Shown piece after piece: positions 7,966 to 16,620 of a stretch of DNA of 64,000 bases. Origin of the DNA: Kordia antarctica (GTDB lineage: Bacteria > Bacteroidota > Bacteroidia > Flavobacteriales > Flavobacteriaceae); contig NZ_CP019288.1 of NCBI RefSeq assembly GCF_009901525.1, positions 3,997,501-4,061,500 on the forward strand. Direction: 5' to 3'. A program made the translations under genes and the position numbers. Numbering within the stretch: the stretch's first letter is position 1; the number at the start of each line of letters is the position of its first letter. Under the pieces are notes generated by a model. It searched no databases, was not told the origin of the DNA, and saw only the letters and a list, made by a program, of their open reading frames with translations.

Positions 7966-10900
7966 ATGGTCACTACTAGATTTTATATACTAATAATTAT
8001 AAACTTTATTTTTATTTGTAAAGTTTCTTCACAACAACATAATTATGAATCCATAAAAAAGGATAGTTTATTACAGATTAGTTGGAATAGTTTTAGTGCT
8101 GAAGAGAGAAAAAATATTAGGTATTATCTAAAAACGACTTATCCAGAAAGTGTTGAAGGAATATTTTCAAAAGCATATTTAGAAAGTGTAAATGATCGGA
8201 AAGAAGAAGCTATTTCTCTTTACAGACAGGCTTTAAAAAAAGAACCCAATCATCTTTATTCTCTATTGAACTTGGCTATTGAAGTTAATTATCCTGAATC
8301 TAAAATGTTGATAGAAAGGGTTATAGAAAAAGATTCTTCTTTCAGTAATTATATAGCCTTAATTAGAAAGTTCAGTCTCCTATATGAGAACGAAAGTGCA
8401 GAAATAGTTGAAGACTACATAGACACCCTTACAAAACAACTCTCCCATACTTATCTACCTCTTTATCTTCAAGGTATTTATTACATGAATAAAGAAAATT
8501 ATGAACTAGCAAATAATAGTTTTGAAAAGGCTTTAAAAATAGCTCCTTATAACACGTATGTTATCAGAAATTATGTTGATGTGGGAATTAATAAACTAAC
8601 AAACAGTAACACTCCGAGCGAAGAAAGATTAGCTTATTTAAATTTTATTCTTGGAGAAGGGAAATTCAAAGATTTAGAAAAAAAATTAACAAAAAGAGAA
8701 CTTGCGGAAATCTTACATATTGTAGCTGAAAAGTTGTTACTATTAAGATTTAATTCTGATGCCTTTAATATTTTTAACTATTCTTTTTATTTTTATCCAA
8801 CAATAGAATCTTTGAAAGGAGCTATAAAATCTTCTATACCATCCAAAACTAAAGACTTAGAAAACCTACTGAATAGAGCAATAAATTTGTTTGATAATAA
8901 TCAAGCTCTGGAAAATATTTTAGCTCTCAGAAGCCTTGAATATAATTTTAATTTGAAAAAATCAAAACAACATTATTTAAATAGTATTCAATACTCTAAA
9001 ACATTAAAAGACTCTTTGAATAATACTATTCAATTGGCGCTTCAATATTACATTTTGGAACCTAACGACTATAGCAAAGCGTCAGAAATTTTAAATTCTT
9101 TTAAAGAATCTAAAAAAAACCTTAATGATACTGAACTTTATAATATCGCTTTGAACTTACACGCAGTTGAATTTCTGAATACAAATTTTGAAAAGGCTTT
9201 AATACATCTAAATCAAGCTAATAGTTTTAATACTTTGAAGAGTAGTTATTATGAAGAAAGATATAAGGAACTTAAAAAGTTAGTTAATGATATTACAGAA
9301 AAACAAGTTGAAAATGAGGTGTTAATAGTTCCTACTACAGTATTAGAAACTAATAACTCAATGGCAATATCCCCTAATAACAAATATATAGCACTTGGAG
9401 TTCGCCCAACTCAACTATGGGATTTAGAAAAAAAAATTAAATTAAGAGACATAGGAATTGGAGGAATATCATCAAAATTTTCCCTTAATAATAAATATTT
9501 AGCAGTAATAGTTAATAATAAATTATCTGATGAGTGGACGAGTTCTATGATTGTTATTCATAATATATTAAATGGAGACATTGAACATATTATTCCTGCA
9601 TCACATGAAAGAGAAGTTTCTGATTTTGACTGGAGTCCAGATAGTAAAAAAATAACATATCTTACAAATAATGGTGAAATCTATGTTTATGATTTGTCCC
9701 TAAAAAAAAGAATTGTTTCTAGTCGTGCTGGAAATATATTAATTGGAGGAAGTTTATTATGGCATAAAAGCGGTAAGTGGATTATTTCTGGTCAAGCTCA
9801 ATCTAAATATTTAACCATACATAATTCTCTAGATTTATCTAGCATCAAAAGATTAAATCAAGTAGATTGGCCGCATGCTCTAGGACAGACCTATGATGGT
9901 AAGTATTTAGTTTGTTCAGATAATAATAGTAATCTAACTACTTGGGATATTGAGAATGAATGGTCTTTTTACAACAAAGTTAATATAAACCAAGCAGCAA
10001 AAACAATAACTGCTCACCCTAATAAACCAATAATAGCTGTAAATGCTTTTAATAAAAAAGGTAATTACCCGTTAATAACATTTGATGTAGAAAAACAAAA
10101 GAAATTAAATTCAACAACCTCTGTAATAAGTGCTCCTAAAATTTATTTTTCAAGTAATGGTGAAAAAATATTTAAAATAGAAAACTCAAAAATAGATATA
10201 TTGTCTAGTGAAACATTAACAGTTAATGACTCTATCATTGGTGAATCAAGTTATGCTTATTTAGGTAGCACGGATAAGAAAAATGACTATTATATAACTG
10301 TAGATGCTGAAGGTGTAAAAATATGGAATATTTTAAATGGACGAAAAGTTTATACGTGGAATAAAAAGCCAGATTATTTCTATAAAATTGAATCAGGTGA
10401 AGGAGATAAATATCTAGCTGCCTTTCACGATTATAACAATCGAAAAACAAAAGTCTACATATATAATTCTTCTAATATTAGTAAATCTTTGGTTTTACAA
10501 CTTGATTTTAAATTGGATAAAATAAAAGAATCAAAAGATAAATATGTTTTTGCAGGTTCTTATTTCAAGGTATCTAAAAATGATAACGTAAAGCAAGGTG
10601 AAATTGCTCTTGTAAACAAATCAGACTTTAAATTTATAAATAAGTATCCAGATATTAGTTTGATTGAAGATATTCTAAAATATCAAGGAGGAATAGTTCC
10701 TTTCGCAGGATTCCACACAATAGACATTACAGAAAATGGAAAAGAACTCATTTATGCCACCTACTGGCAAGATGGTACTGGGCATGAGCTTAGCTATTCA
10801 AAAAAATGTAGAGTGATTGATTTATCACAAAAATTATACTTAATCATTAAAACAATAAAAACTGACCGAGAGATTAAACAAGCTAGTTATGTTGGGAAAA

Positions 10901-12504
10901 ATGATTCAGTAATTAAAATATCTGAAGGAACTCAAAATAAAACATTTGACAGAAAAAGGTTTGAATCACTATCTTATGACAGTAATAGTCTTTACGAAGT
11001 ATCTATAAATCTTAAAAATGGAGACATCCTAAAATATAGCTCAAATGCTATTTCAATTGAAAGGAAAAATGGTACTAAGGATTTCATTCGCTACCCATAC
11101 TCAAACTTAATTGATTTAGAGGTTTTTGAGGAAAAAAACCTTTTTATTAGCCTTACTAATTTAAATCAAATTGAGTTTTTCGATTTAAATAAATTTGCAA
11201 AAAGGTTAACTATAATTCCTAAGAAAAATAATGAATACTTTTCATATACCCCAAATGGTCAATATTTAAGTTCAAATAAGTTTGGAAATAAAGTGATTTG
11301 GTTATCTAATAATCGTTTTCTTGAATTAGAAACTTTGCCTGAAAATTATAATGAAAACCTTATTAAAAATCAGCTATCATCAATATATTCAGGAAAAGAG
11401 TTCGATTTACCTGTAAGATATATATCTAAACACAATATACCTCCCAACGCTTCTTATTCTTTAATAAAAGAATCTCATTTGTTTGAAAATTATAATTACG
11501 ATTTTGATTTTAAAATTGTAAAGAATAATTCTAGAAATAAAGACCCAGAAATTGAATTGTTTCTTAATGACGAATTAGTTAAAAATCATTTGATAGATAA
11601 GAAAATTTTAGGAGATACTATATTCTACAAAGCTAAATTGAAATTAAGAAAAAATAATAACTCAATACGAGTAATGGAAAAATTCAATGACTTAACATTA
11701 CAGCGTATATATCATAAGCTATATTCCAATGTTGTTGCAGAGAAACAGGATAGATTACCGAGGTTAGTGATATTAGGGATAGGAATTTCTAAATATAAAG
11801 ATTCCTCGAGAAATTTAGATTATGCACATAAAGATATTAAAGATATAACAAACATTTTCTTAAAACAGCGAAATGTTCTTTTTAGCGAAATAAAAGTTGA
11901 TACATTAATTAACAATAATGCTACTAGAGATAATATTGTAGGCAAAATAGATGAAATCCAAGACTATCTTAAAGATAGTGATGTATTACTTATTTATTAT
12001 GCTGGTCATGGAGAATTGATTAATGAAAAACTTTGTCTAATGCCATGGGGTACAGACTTCAAAAATAAAAAAAGGCGCTATAACATAAGTGAGTTCTTGG
12101 ATATTGGTGCTATAAGAAGGTCTGATGATGCAAATACAATCATAATGCTTGATATGTGTAATGCAGGTAATATCAAAAATGAAGTTTTTAATAACCAAAA
12201 ACTAAATTCTAATGCAAAAGTTACTGTTTTTGCATCTAGTATTGGAGTGCAGTCTTTCGAAGATGAAGATTTCGGAGATGGGGGAAACGGAGCATTCACG
12301 GCGGCTATAATTTCAGGATTAGAAGGGCAGGCCGACCAACTTTTAAATGTAGGTGATGAAAATTATGAAGTAGACATCTTTGAACTTTCAGTTTTTCTAA
12401 AAATTAAAATAGAACAATTAACTAACAGTATACAGGTTCCTTATATGACTACAACCAAAGATAGTGGAGGGAGTTTTGTAATCTTTAAAAATAAAAAAGA
12501 ATGA
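7966..12504 (+). CDS. Secreted TPR / beta-propeller / caspase-like (peptidase C14) protein
   Basis: A 1,512-aa protein. Residues 1-22 form a Sec signal peptide. Residues about 45-330 hold TPR-like repeats. Residues about 455-1,110 hold WD40-like blades (SPNNKYIALG, SPDSKKITYL and VKIWNILNG are visible blade motifs). A caspase-fold domain starts near residue 1,264 (LPRLVILGIGISKY) with candidate catalytic His1348 in YYAGHG and Cys1398 in LDMCNAG. Both residues of the C14 dyad are present, so it is probably an active peptidase, which is unusual in carrying an export signal. Its stop overlaps the next start as ATGA, making it the first gene of a three-gene operon in mobile-element cargo. The target is unknown. 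Confidence 0.8.
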   Translation: MVTTRFYILIIINFIFICKVSSQQHNYESIKKDSLLQISWNSFSAEERKNIRYYLKTTYPESVEGIFSKAYLESVNDRKEEAISLYRQALKKEPNHLYSLLNLAIEVNYPESKMLIERVIEKDSSFSNYIALIRKFSLLYENESAEIVEDYIDTLTKQLSHTYLPLYLQGIYYMNKENYELANNSFEKALKIAPYNTYVIRNYVDVGINKLTNSNTPSEERLAYLNFILGEGKFKDLEKKLTKRELAEILHIVAEKLLLLRFNSDAFNIFNYSFYFYPTIESLKGAIKSSIPSKTKDLENLLNRAINLFDNNQALENILALRSLEYNFNLKKSKQHYLNSIQYSKTLKDSLNNTIQLALQYYILEPNDYSKASEILNSFKESKKNLNDTELYNIALNLHAVEFLNTNFEKALIHLNQANSFNTLKSSYYEERYKELKKLVNDITEKQVENEVLIVPTTVLETNNSMAISPNNKYIALGVRPTQLWDLEKKIKLRDIGIGGISSKFSLNNKYLAVIVNNKLSDEWTSSMIVIHNILNGDIEHIIPASHEREVSDFDWSPDSKKITYLTNNGEIYVYDLSLKKRIVSSRAGNILIGGSLLWHKSGKWIISGQAQSKYLTIHNSLDLSSIKRLNQVDWPHALGQTYDGKYLVCSDNNSNLTTWDIENEWSFYNKVNINQAAKTITAHPNKPIIAVNAFNKKGNYPLITFDVEKQKKLNSTTSVISAPKIYFSSNGEKIFKIENSKIDILSSETLTVNDSIIGESSYAYLGSTDKKNDYYITVDAEGVKIWNILNGRKVYTWNKKPDYFYKIESGEGDKYLAAFHDYNNRKTKVYIYNSSNISKSLVLQLDFKLDKIKESKDKYVFAGSYFKVSKNDNVKQGEIALVNKSDFKFINKYPDISLIEDILKYQGGIVPFAGFHTIDITENGKELIYATYWQDGTGHELSYSKKCRVIDLSQKLYLIIKTIKTDREIKQASYVGKNDSVIKISEGTQNKTFDRKRFESLSYDSNSLYEVSINLKNGDILKYSSNAISIERKNGTKDFIRYPYSNLIDLEVFEEKNLFISLTNLNQIEFFDLNKFAKRLTIIPKKNNEYFSYTPNGQYLSSNKFGNKVIWLSNNRFLELETLPENYNENLIKNQLSSIYSGKEFDLPVRYISKHNIPPNASYSLIKESHLFENYNYDFDFKIVKNNSRNKDPEIELFLNDELVKNHLIDKKILGDTIFYKAKLKLRKNNNSIRVMEKFNDLTLQRIYHKLYSNVVAEKQDRLPRLVILGIGISKYKDSSRNLDYAHKDIKDITNIFLKQRNVLFSEIKVDTLINNNATRDNIVGKIDEIQDYLKDSDVLLIYYAGHGELINEKLCLMPWGTDFKNKKRRYNISEFLDIGAIRRSDDANTIIMLDMCNAGNIKNEVFNNQKLNSNAKVTVFASSIGVQSFEDEDFGDGGNGAFTAAIISGLEGQADQLLNVGDENYEVDIFELSVFLKIKIEQLTNSIQVPYMTTTKDSGGSFVIFKNKKE

Positions 12505-13217
12505 AAATAATTAAATTAATCCTGCTCCTATCTTTTTCTGTTTTTTGCAATGGTATCATTGCTCAAGAGATATCTGCAAATATTTTCTCTGAAAAAGACA
12601 GTGTGTCAATTGGAGATTCTGTAATTATAAAATGGGATGTAAAAAATGCAGATAAAGTTTACGTTTTTCCTTTTGCTGTTTCGGACAGCATAGGAGAAAG
12701 AAAAATTAAAATCAAGTCAAATTATACTTTTATAGTTATAGCTCAAGATAGTAGTGAACAAAAAATAATAAAAAAGACAATTTGGTTAAAAACAAAAAGC
12801 AGAGGAACTAGATATTTAGATGATGCGGAATACACACATCCCATAAGAGGTCGATTAAAAGGAAGATCTTTAATAGAATTTAGTGAAATGCTTGAGAACA
12901 TTTTACAAAACAAAATGCGTTTCTCTATCTCTATCAGTAATACAACAAGCAACAAGAATATTGTTGTAAAAACAAACCTAGCAGATAGAGATTACCTTTT
13001 AACTGATGAAGATAAGGACAATAGAATAAATAAAAGAAGGATTAGTTATTTGATTTCTTTTGAACTAGATAATGAGATTAAAGGCCAGATTAACTTTACT
13101 ATTAAGGCTCTAATAGAAAAAAAGAAAATAATTAAAACTACTTATATTAAAGAAACTAACGAGGATAATTATCATTCAGAAATTCAGAAATTAAAAACTA
13201 TTATAGAAAGCAAATGA
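12501..13217 (+). CDS. Secreted protein with Ig-like N-terminal domain, caspase operon
   Basis: A 238-aa protein with a signal peptide (residues 1-21, ending GIIAQ). Residues about 25-95 look like a beta-sandwich of the kind found in Bacteroidota exported proteins (SVSIGDSVIIKWDVKNADK). The C-terminal 130 residues are Lys/Asn-rich and not recognised. The start overlaps the stop of the caspase-like gene by 4 nt, so the proteins are probably made in step and act in the same compartment. A regulator, inhibitor or substrate adaptor of the peptidase is a reasonable guess. Confidence 0.6.
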   Translation: MKIIKLILLLSFSVFCNGIIAQEISANIFSEKDSVSIGDSVIIKWDVKNADKVYVFPFAVSDSIGERKIKIKSNYTFIVIAQDSSEQKIIKKTIWLKTKSRGTRYLDDAEYTHPIRGRLKGRSLIEFSEMLENILQNKMRFSISISNTTSNKNIVVKTNLADRDYLLTDEDKDNRINKRRISYLISFELDNEIKGQINFTIKALIEKKKIIKTTYIKETNEDNYHSEIQKLKTIIESK

Positions 13218-13218
13218 T

Positions 13219-13632
13219 ATGGTACTAAATCAAAATAAATCTAGAAATATTATTACAATTACCTGGCTGTTTTTTTTTACTATTAATTTAGTTATATTAT
13301 TATACCTTTATCTTGATAACTGGTTATACTACAAAGATATATTGATTGGACTAAAAACTATCAGTACTACTTATGGAGGTTATTTAGGAATAATTATAGC
13401 CTTCCATTTCTCTAAAAAAATTAAAGAAGACTCACAATACAATGTTTCAAGTTTCTATATTAGTCTCTTTTGTTCCGTAATTTGGAATATCGTTATTACT
13501 CTTTTTTTATTTCGTTTAGCCTTAGGTAAGGGTTACTTCGAACATACAATAGAACTGATTTCAGATATAGCAGCAATGTTTTCTTGGTTGGTAGGTGGTG
13601 TTATAGGATATTTTTTTGCTAAGAATTCTTAA
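13219..13632 (+). CDS. Four-helix membrane protein, caspase operon
   Basis: A 137-aa protein with four predicted transmembrane helices at about 12-32, 45-63, 78-100 and 112-134. The start is 1 nt after the preceding stop, so it is the third gene of the caspase-like operon. No family is recognised. A membrane component paired with an exported peptidase would be consistent with a membrane-acting effector or anchor, but this is inference from gene order. Confidence 0.6.
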   Translation: MVLNQNKSRNIITITWLFFFTINLVILLYLYLDNWLYYKDILIGLKTISTTYGGYLGIIIAFHFSKKIKEDSQYNVSSFYISLFCSVIWNIVITLFLFRLALGKGYFEHTIELISDIAAMFSWLVGGVIGYFFAKNS

Positions 13633-13701
13633 ATTTTTGAAATAATACTTTGTTTTTTTAATCTTGCAGTTTACTTACAATAAAAATTTATATAGACATA
13701 A

Positions 13702-13723
13702 AAAAACACCCGAAGGTGTTTTT
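13702..13723. terminator. Bidirectional intrinsic terminator
   Basis: AAAAACACC and GGTGTTTTT form a 9-bp stem around a CGAA loop, with A and T runs on either side. It lies between the end of the caspase-like operon (+) and the end of the RuvC-like gene (-), so it can serve both convergent units. Confidence 0.85.
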
Positions 13724-14228
13724 AATCAATCAAATAAAAGTGTGTAATTCCTAGCGCTATTGAATCAAACGCTCCTGTGATAAACGCTTCTCCTTCAAAA
13801 CAGCGTCGTTTCTCCATCATTCGATTTTTCATATAAGGAACTTGTTTGGTAATAACTTGTGCAATTTCATGCTTGGTATGTGCTTTGAAGTTACTAAATA
13901 CAAAGCGAATATCTGAACGTGTGTAGGTATACACTTTTATATTTCTTTCCTTGGCTAATACGGTCAATTGTTTCAACAACTTAGCCACTCGTTTTGATTT
14001 ACTTGCCTTGATAGGGTCTTCAATGACCATGGTACTCGGCTCATAATAGGCTATTTTCTCGCGAATTTTTTCTAGTGTCTTATCATTCAGTACTGGGCGT
14101 GGCTTTATCGCCACAACATTTGCCATTTCAACGCTCAGGGCATCTTTCATCACCGCATATCCAAATCCAATGCCGTTGGGGAAGATAGCTATGGTAAGTC
14201 CTGTTGTATAATTACTTATCTGACTCAT
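13722..14228 (-). CDS. RuvC-like RNase H-fold protein lacking the first catalytic Asp
   Basis: A 168-aa protein matching the Holliday-junction resolvase RuvC layout. The first strand reads TIAIFPNGIGFGYAV where RuvC has a GIDPG-type motif, so Phe16 replaces the first acidic residue. A second acidic position is kept (VIED, Glu70), as is the C-terminal one (FDSIALGITH, Asp155). RuvC resolves recombination intermediates at branched DNA. With the first Asp missing, this copy may be structure-binding only, or may use another residue. It starts inside the end of the XRE regulator gene (17-nt overlap), so the two are one operon in the element backbone. Confidence 0.65.
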   Translation of the reverse strand: MSQISNYTTGLTIAIFPNGIGFGYAVMKDALSVEMANVVAIKPRPVLNDKTLEKIREKIAYYEPSTMVIEDPIKASKSKRVAKLLKQLTVLAKERNIKVYTYTRSDIRFVFSNFKAHTKHEIAQVITKQVPYMKNRMMEKRRCFEGEAFITGAFDSIALGITHFYLID

Positions 14229-14562
14229 GGCTTTTTTCTTCCCCTATTAGATTGACAATACTTTGTAAGTATGTTATCCTTTGATTCCCCTTCGGTGATG
14301 GATTATGATTGATATCATCAATCATAATCTTACTTCGTTCTACTAATTTCGGTTTTATCTTTTTGAACAGAGGTGTAAACAGTTCGTGGAGCGTGACGCC
14401 GAAGAGGATATGGTAAGTGATGATAACTTCGGGGGTTGGGTCACGTGCCCCGTTTTCATAACGGGTTAAGGTTTGTGGAATGATATTCAGCAAGGTGGCA
14501 ACATCTTGTTGCGATATATCTGCACGCTTGCGATACCACTTCAAGTTATGCATTGGTATCAT
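14212..14562 (-). CDS. XRE-family HTH regulator
   Basis: About 116 aa. The HTH is near the N-terminus (ISQQDVATLLNIIPQTLTRY), with a helical C-terminal part. A longer frame begins at 14,583, but that ATG is inside the arm of a 12-bp hairpin with a following T run, so translation probably starts at Met 14,562 or Met 14,553, just before the HTH. It overlaps the RuvC-like gene and probably controls this small operon or the element's maintenance genes. Confidence 0.7.
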   Translation of the reverse strand: MIPMHNLKWYRKRADISQQDVATLLNIIPQTLTRYENGARDPTPEVIITYHILFGVTLHELFTPLFKKIKPKLVERSKIMIDDINHNPSPKGNQRITYLQSIVNLIGEEKSHESDK

Positions 14563-14568
14563 ATTAAA

Positions 14569-14604
14569 AACAGGCGGAGGCATTACGGATGTCCTCCGCC
14601 TGTT
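14569..14604 (-). terminator. 12-bp GC-rich hairpin with T run upstream of the XRE gene
   Basis: Arms AACAGGCGGAGG (14,569-14,580) and CCTCCGCCTGTT (14,593-14,604) are perfectly complementary. On the - strand the hairpin is followed by TTTTTAAT and then the XRE start codons. It therefore looks like an attenuator or a terminator of upstream leftward transcription placed directly before the regulator gene. Confidence 0.75.
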
Positions 14605-14988
14605 TTGTATTGTAGAGCATTGCCATATTAGAAAAAGATAGGAAAACTAAGCCATACGGCTCATTTTTTTTGCGGTCACGCAATATTCAGTAATAAACGA
14701 GATAGCAGGGAACAGGACCACGTTTAAGATGAAGGAATTCAGAGTAATGAACTTACACATAGAATTACAAAGCTTATATAAAGAAATACAAGCGATAACA
14801 GGCACTATCTAAACTAATTAATAATTATCGATACAAACAACGATAACGGGAAAAGAAAAGAATCATAACACGTAACTAACTAACTAACTAACATAAGCAA
14901 CAGGGAACAACTCTAAGCAATACTGATAGTGTTCAGCTCGTCTTTGTTAGCAAAGACGAGATAAGCATACACCATTGGTCAACTCATA
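14605..14988. other. Non-coding, repeat- and hairpin-rich block beside the rep-like gene
   Basis: It contains: a hairpin AGCCATACGGCT with a T run (14,650-14,670); an inverted pair TTATCG/CGATAA (14,825-14,846); five tandem TAAC units (14,873-14,892); and a perfect 10-bp hairpin CTCGTCTTTG/CAAAGACGAG with TTAG loop (14,937-14,960). A 27-codon frame at 14,729-14,812 is not convincing. A block like this next to a winged-helix initiator-like gene could be a replication origin or an oriT, but no nick consensus is recognised. Confidence 0.45.
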
Positions 14989-15495
14989 TTACGCATTACG
15001 ATTCGCTAAAATCTCTTGCAGACGTTGAATATCTGACATTCGTGATGGATTGTGCTGAAAGTTCTTTTGTCCTATTAGTTTTGTCTCTTTAGTTTTGTTA
15101 TATCTACTATTTTGCACATCTTGAGGTACCTTTTTGCAGACCTTAGTGTTATTTTTTGCATAGCTTTCAAAACAAGGTGCGTAATAGATGCATACCTTTC
15201 CCTTACGTGTATCAGGGGTATGAAGTAAATCTCCTTGATAGTTGGTTATTTGAATATGATGCTTAGTGACAAGTGACTGAATCGTTGAAGGAATTGACCT
15301 GATAGATACTCCTGTTTTGTGATGGAGTTGTTTGTACGTGATTCGGTCTCGCTTTTTTCGTTTTCCATTCTTGTATGTCCATCCGTACGTTTGTCGGATG
15401 ATGTACAGCAGTATTTTTAATTCTGAAAAGGTGAGTTGTGGTAAATGGATATCGAATAACTCATTGGGAGTCTGGGTGGTTTGTTGGTATTGCAT
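14989..15495 (-). CDS. Winged-helix protein resembling phage replication protein O / plasmid initiators
   Basis: A 168-aa protein. Residues about 8-82 resemble the N-terminal winged helix of replication protein O: PNELFD near the start, FSELKILLYIIRQTYGW, then DRITYKQLHHKTGVSIRSI as the recognition-helix region. The C-terminal half is Lys/Gln-rich and probably disordered. Such proteins bind origin iterons and recruit helicase. The adjacent non-coding block (14.6-14.99 kb) has inverted and tandem repeats, consistent with an origin. It may alternatively be a transcription regulator. Confidence 0.6.
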   Translation of the reverse strand: MQYQQTTQTPNELFDIHLPQLTFSELKILLYIIRQTYGWTYKNGKRKKRDRITYKQLHHKTGVSIRSIPSTIQSLVTKHHIQITNYQGDLLHTPDTRKGKVCIYYAPCFESYAKNNTKVCKKVPQDVQNSRYNKTKETKLIGQKNFQHNPSRMSDIQRLQEILANRNA

Positions 15496-15496
15496 A

Positions 15497-15718
15497 TTAG
15501 TCTTGAAGATTCACTAATAAATATTGAACAAATTGTTCAATTTCTTTCTTATTCATAGGTTTTCGAGGTATATCAAGCACTTCATCTGTATGGGCGGTTT
15601 GTAACGTCAAAGTTCGGTGGGTGTCCCGTTCGTGTGCACACAGTAAGCCATATGGCTTAGTTTTATGAAAATCACTATATTTTATAGTGGTTTTTCTAAT
15701 ATGTTGGTAGCTAGGCAT
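15497..15718 (-). pseudogene. 73-codon chimeric ORF carrying a copy of the serine-recombinase tail
   Basis: The last 45 or so residues (from CAHERDTHRT to the end) are homologous to the C-terminal tail of the serine recombinase at 16,621 (CAHNQDTQRT...LDIPRKAM). The DNA is similar too, with the 18-mer TTTTCGAGGTATATCAAG in common. The N-terminal part (15,646-15,703) is an inverted, insertion-bearing copy of the non-coding sequence at 14,624-14,661. The ORF is therefore a junction product, probably the 3' remnant of a deleted second recombinase gene. It may be expressed, but I would not assume function. Confidence 0.5.
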
Positions 15719-15917
15719 AATTTGGTAGTTTAGGGTTAATATTCACTAATACCTTATGGTATAAGCTTGTAATAAAGTTCGAGTCTGGGTGACTCCCATC
15801 GCATAAAAATGGGTATTTTGATATCTTTTCCCGAGCATGTATTCTTGAGGTAATATATTGACATTATCTCAAATTGTGATATTATGTATATCAGTATAAA
15901 CTTTAAAAAATAGAATC

Positions 15918-16229
15918 ATGAAAAATAATATTATTTACATTTACTTCATTTTTTCAGAAAAAAAGTTAATCGCATCTGCGGGGATAGATAATCGCTCCGA
16001 TGATACCCTTTGGATTAATAGGATAAATGGTCAGAGATTTAATTTTAGAACTGAATCTGACCAACGAAAAGATGATCCTCAGTGGGATGACGAAGTGGTT
16101 GTTGCAAAGGTTTCCAAGGATGAGTTTTCTGATGAGCTCATAGAAACTGAAGTAATTCCTAACAAGAGAATTTTTACTTATGTATCTAATGAATTTAGTC
16201 ATCGCGAAGGGATGATGGATTTATTCTAA
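15918..16229 (+). CDS. Hypothetical 103-aa protein
   Basis: A short acidic protein with no signal peptide or recognised domain, on the opposite strand from its neighbours. It sits exactly between the recombinase-tail remnant (15,497) and the paralogous helical gene (16,298), where a second recombinase would be expected from the duplicated layout. It has its own terminator at 16,243-16,270. It could be a newly inserted accessory gene. Confidence 0.5.
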   Translation: MKNNIIYIYFIFSEKKLIASAGIDNRSDDTLWINRINGQRFNFRTESDQRKDDPQWDDEVVVAKVSKDEFSDELIETEVIPNKRIFTYVSNEFSHREGMMDLF

Positions 16230-16242
16230 AAACAAAATAGAG

Positions 16243-16270
16243 AACCTGGTTTTGATTATCAGGTTTTTTG
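16243..16270 (+). terminator. Intrinsic terminator
   Basis: AACCTG and CAGGTT pair around an 11-nt loop and are followed by a T run. It lies just after the stop of the 103-aa gene. Confidence 0.7.
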
Positions 16271-16297
16271 TTTGCCATAATTCTCAAGCAAATCTTT

Positions 16298-16567
16298 TTA
16301 ATCAACTTCTCTTTCCCCAGCCCCCCTCTCAACAACTCTTTTTGCTAAGTCAATCAAATCCATTATTCTTTCACTAGCCATAAGCTGCTCTTCTCGCGAC
16401 TTGTCTTTTAAGAGTTTCTCAACAAATGGTATAGGTTCTTTGTCACTATTTTTATAATAAAGTAATTCTCTTTCAGTGGGTACATATTTTTTATTATGAT
16501 GTTCTTCTAATGCTTTAGGTAAACATCCCGTACAGAGTTTGGTATTACTTGAATTTTGAATAGTCAT
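16298..16567 (-). CDS. Small helical protein, paralogue of the 18.2-kb gene
   Basis: An 89-aa protein. Its C-terminal half (PIPFVEKLL...LIDLAKRV) is clearly related to the 60-aa protein at 18,226 (PIPFIRTLL...LIDLAKRV). I prefer the start MTIQNSSN over the upstream ATG because the paralogue starts MTTQQTP at the equivalent place. Each copy lies upstream of a recombinase or recombinase remnant, so a recombination-directionality or regulatory role is possible. Family not recognised. Confidence 0.5.
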   Translation of the reverse strand: MTIQNSSNTKLCTGCLPKALEEHHNKKYVPTERELLYYKNSDKEPIPFVEKLLKDKSREEQLMASERIMDLIDLAKRVVERGAGEREVD

Positions 16568-16576
16568 ATATTTTGT

Positions 16577-16605
16577 ATACCTCATTATAATAATGCTTGA
16601 GGTAT
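16577..16605. promoter_or_regulatory. Inverted repeat between recombinase end and the small helical gene
   Basis: ATACCTCA (16,577-16,584) and TGAGGTAT (16,598-16,605) flank an AT-rich spacer, immediately upstream of the 89-aa gene. A related sequence with ATACCT and GCTTG lies at 15,752-15,772 upstream of the 73-codon ORF. It could be an operator or a recombinase-binding site. Confidence 0.35.
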
Positions 16606-16620
16606 CTTTATCATATACTT

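Noticed and set aside
14729-14812. 27-codon frame in the structured block
   Set aside because: It overlaps no supporting signals and lies among hairpins and tandem repeats.
15758-15812. tRNA T-arm-like sequence (GTTCGAGTC) upstream of the 103-aa gene
   Set aside because: The flanking bases cannot form a T stem or an acceptor, so it is not a tRNA fragment.
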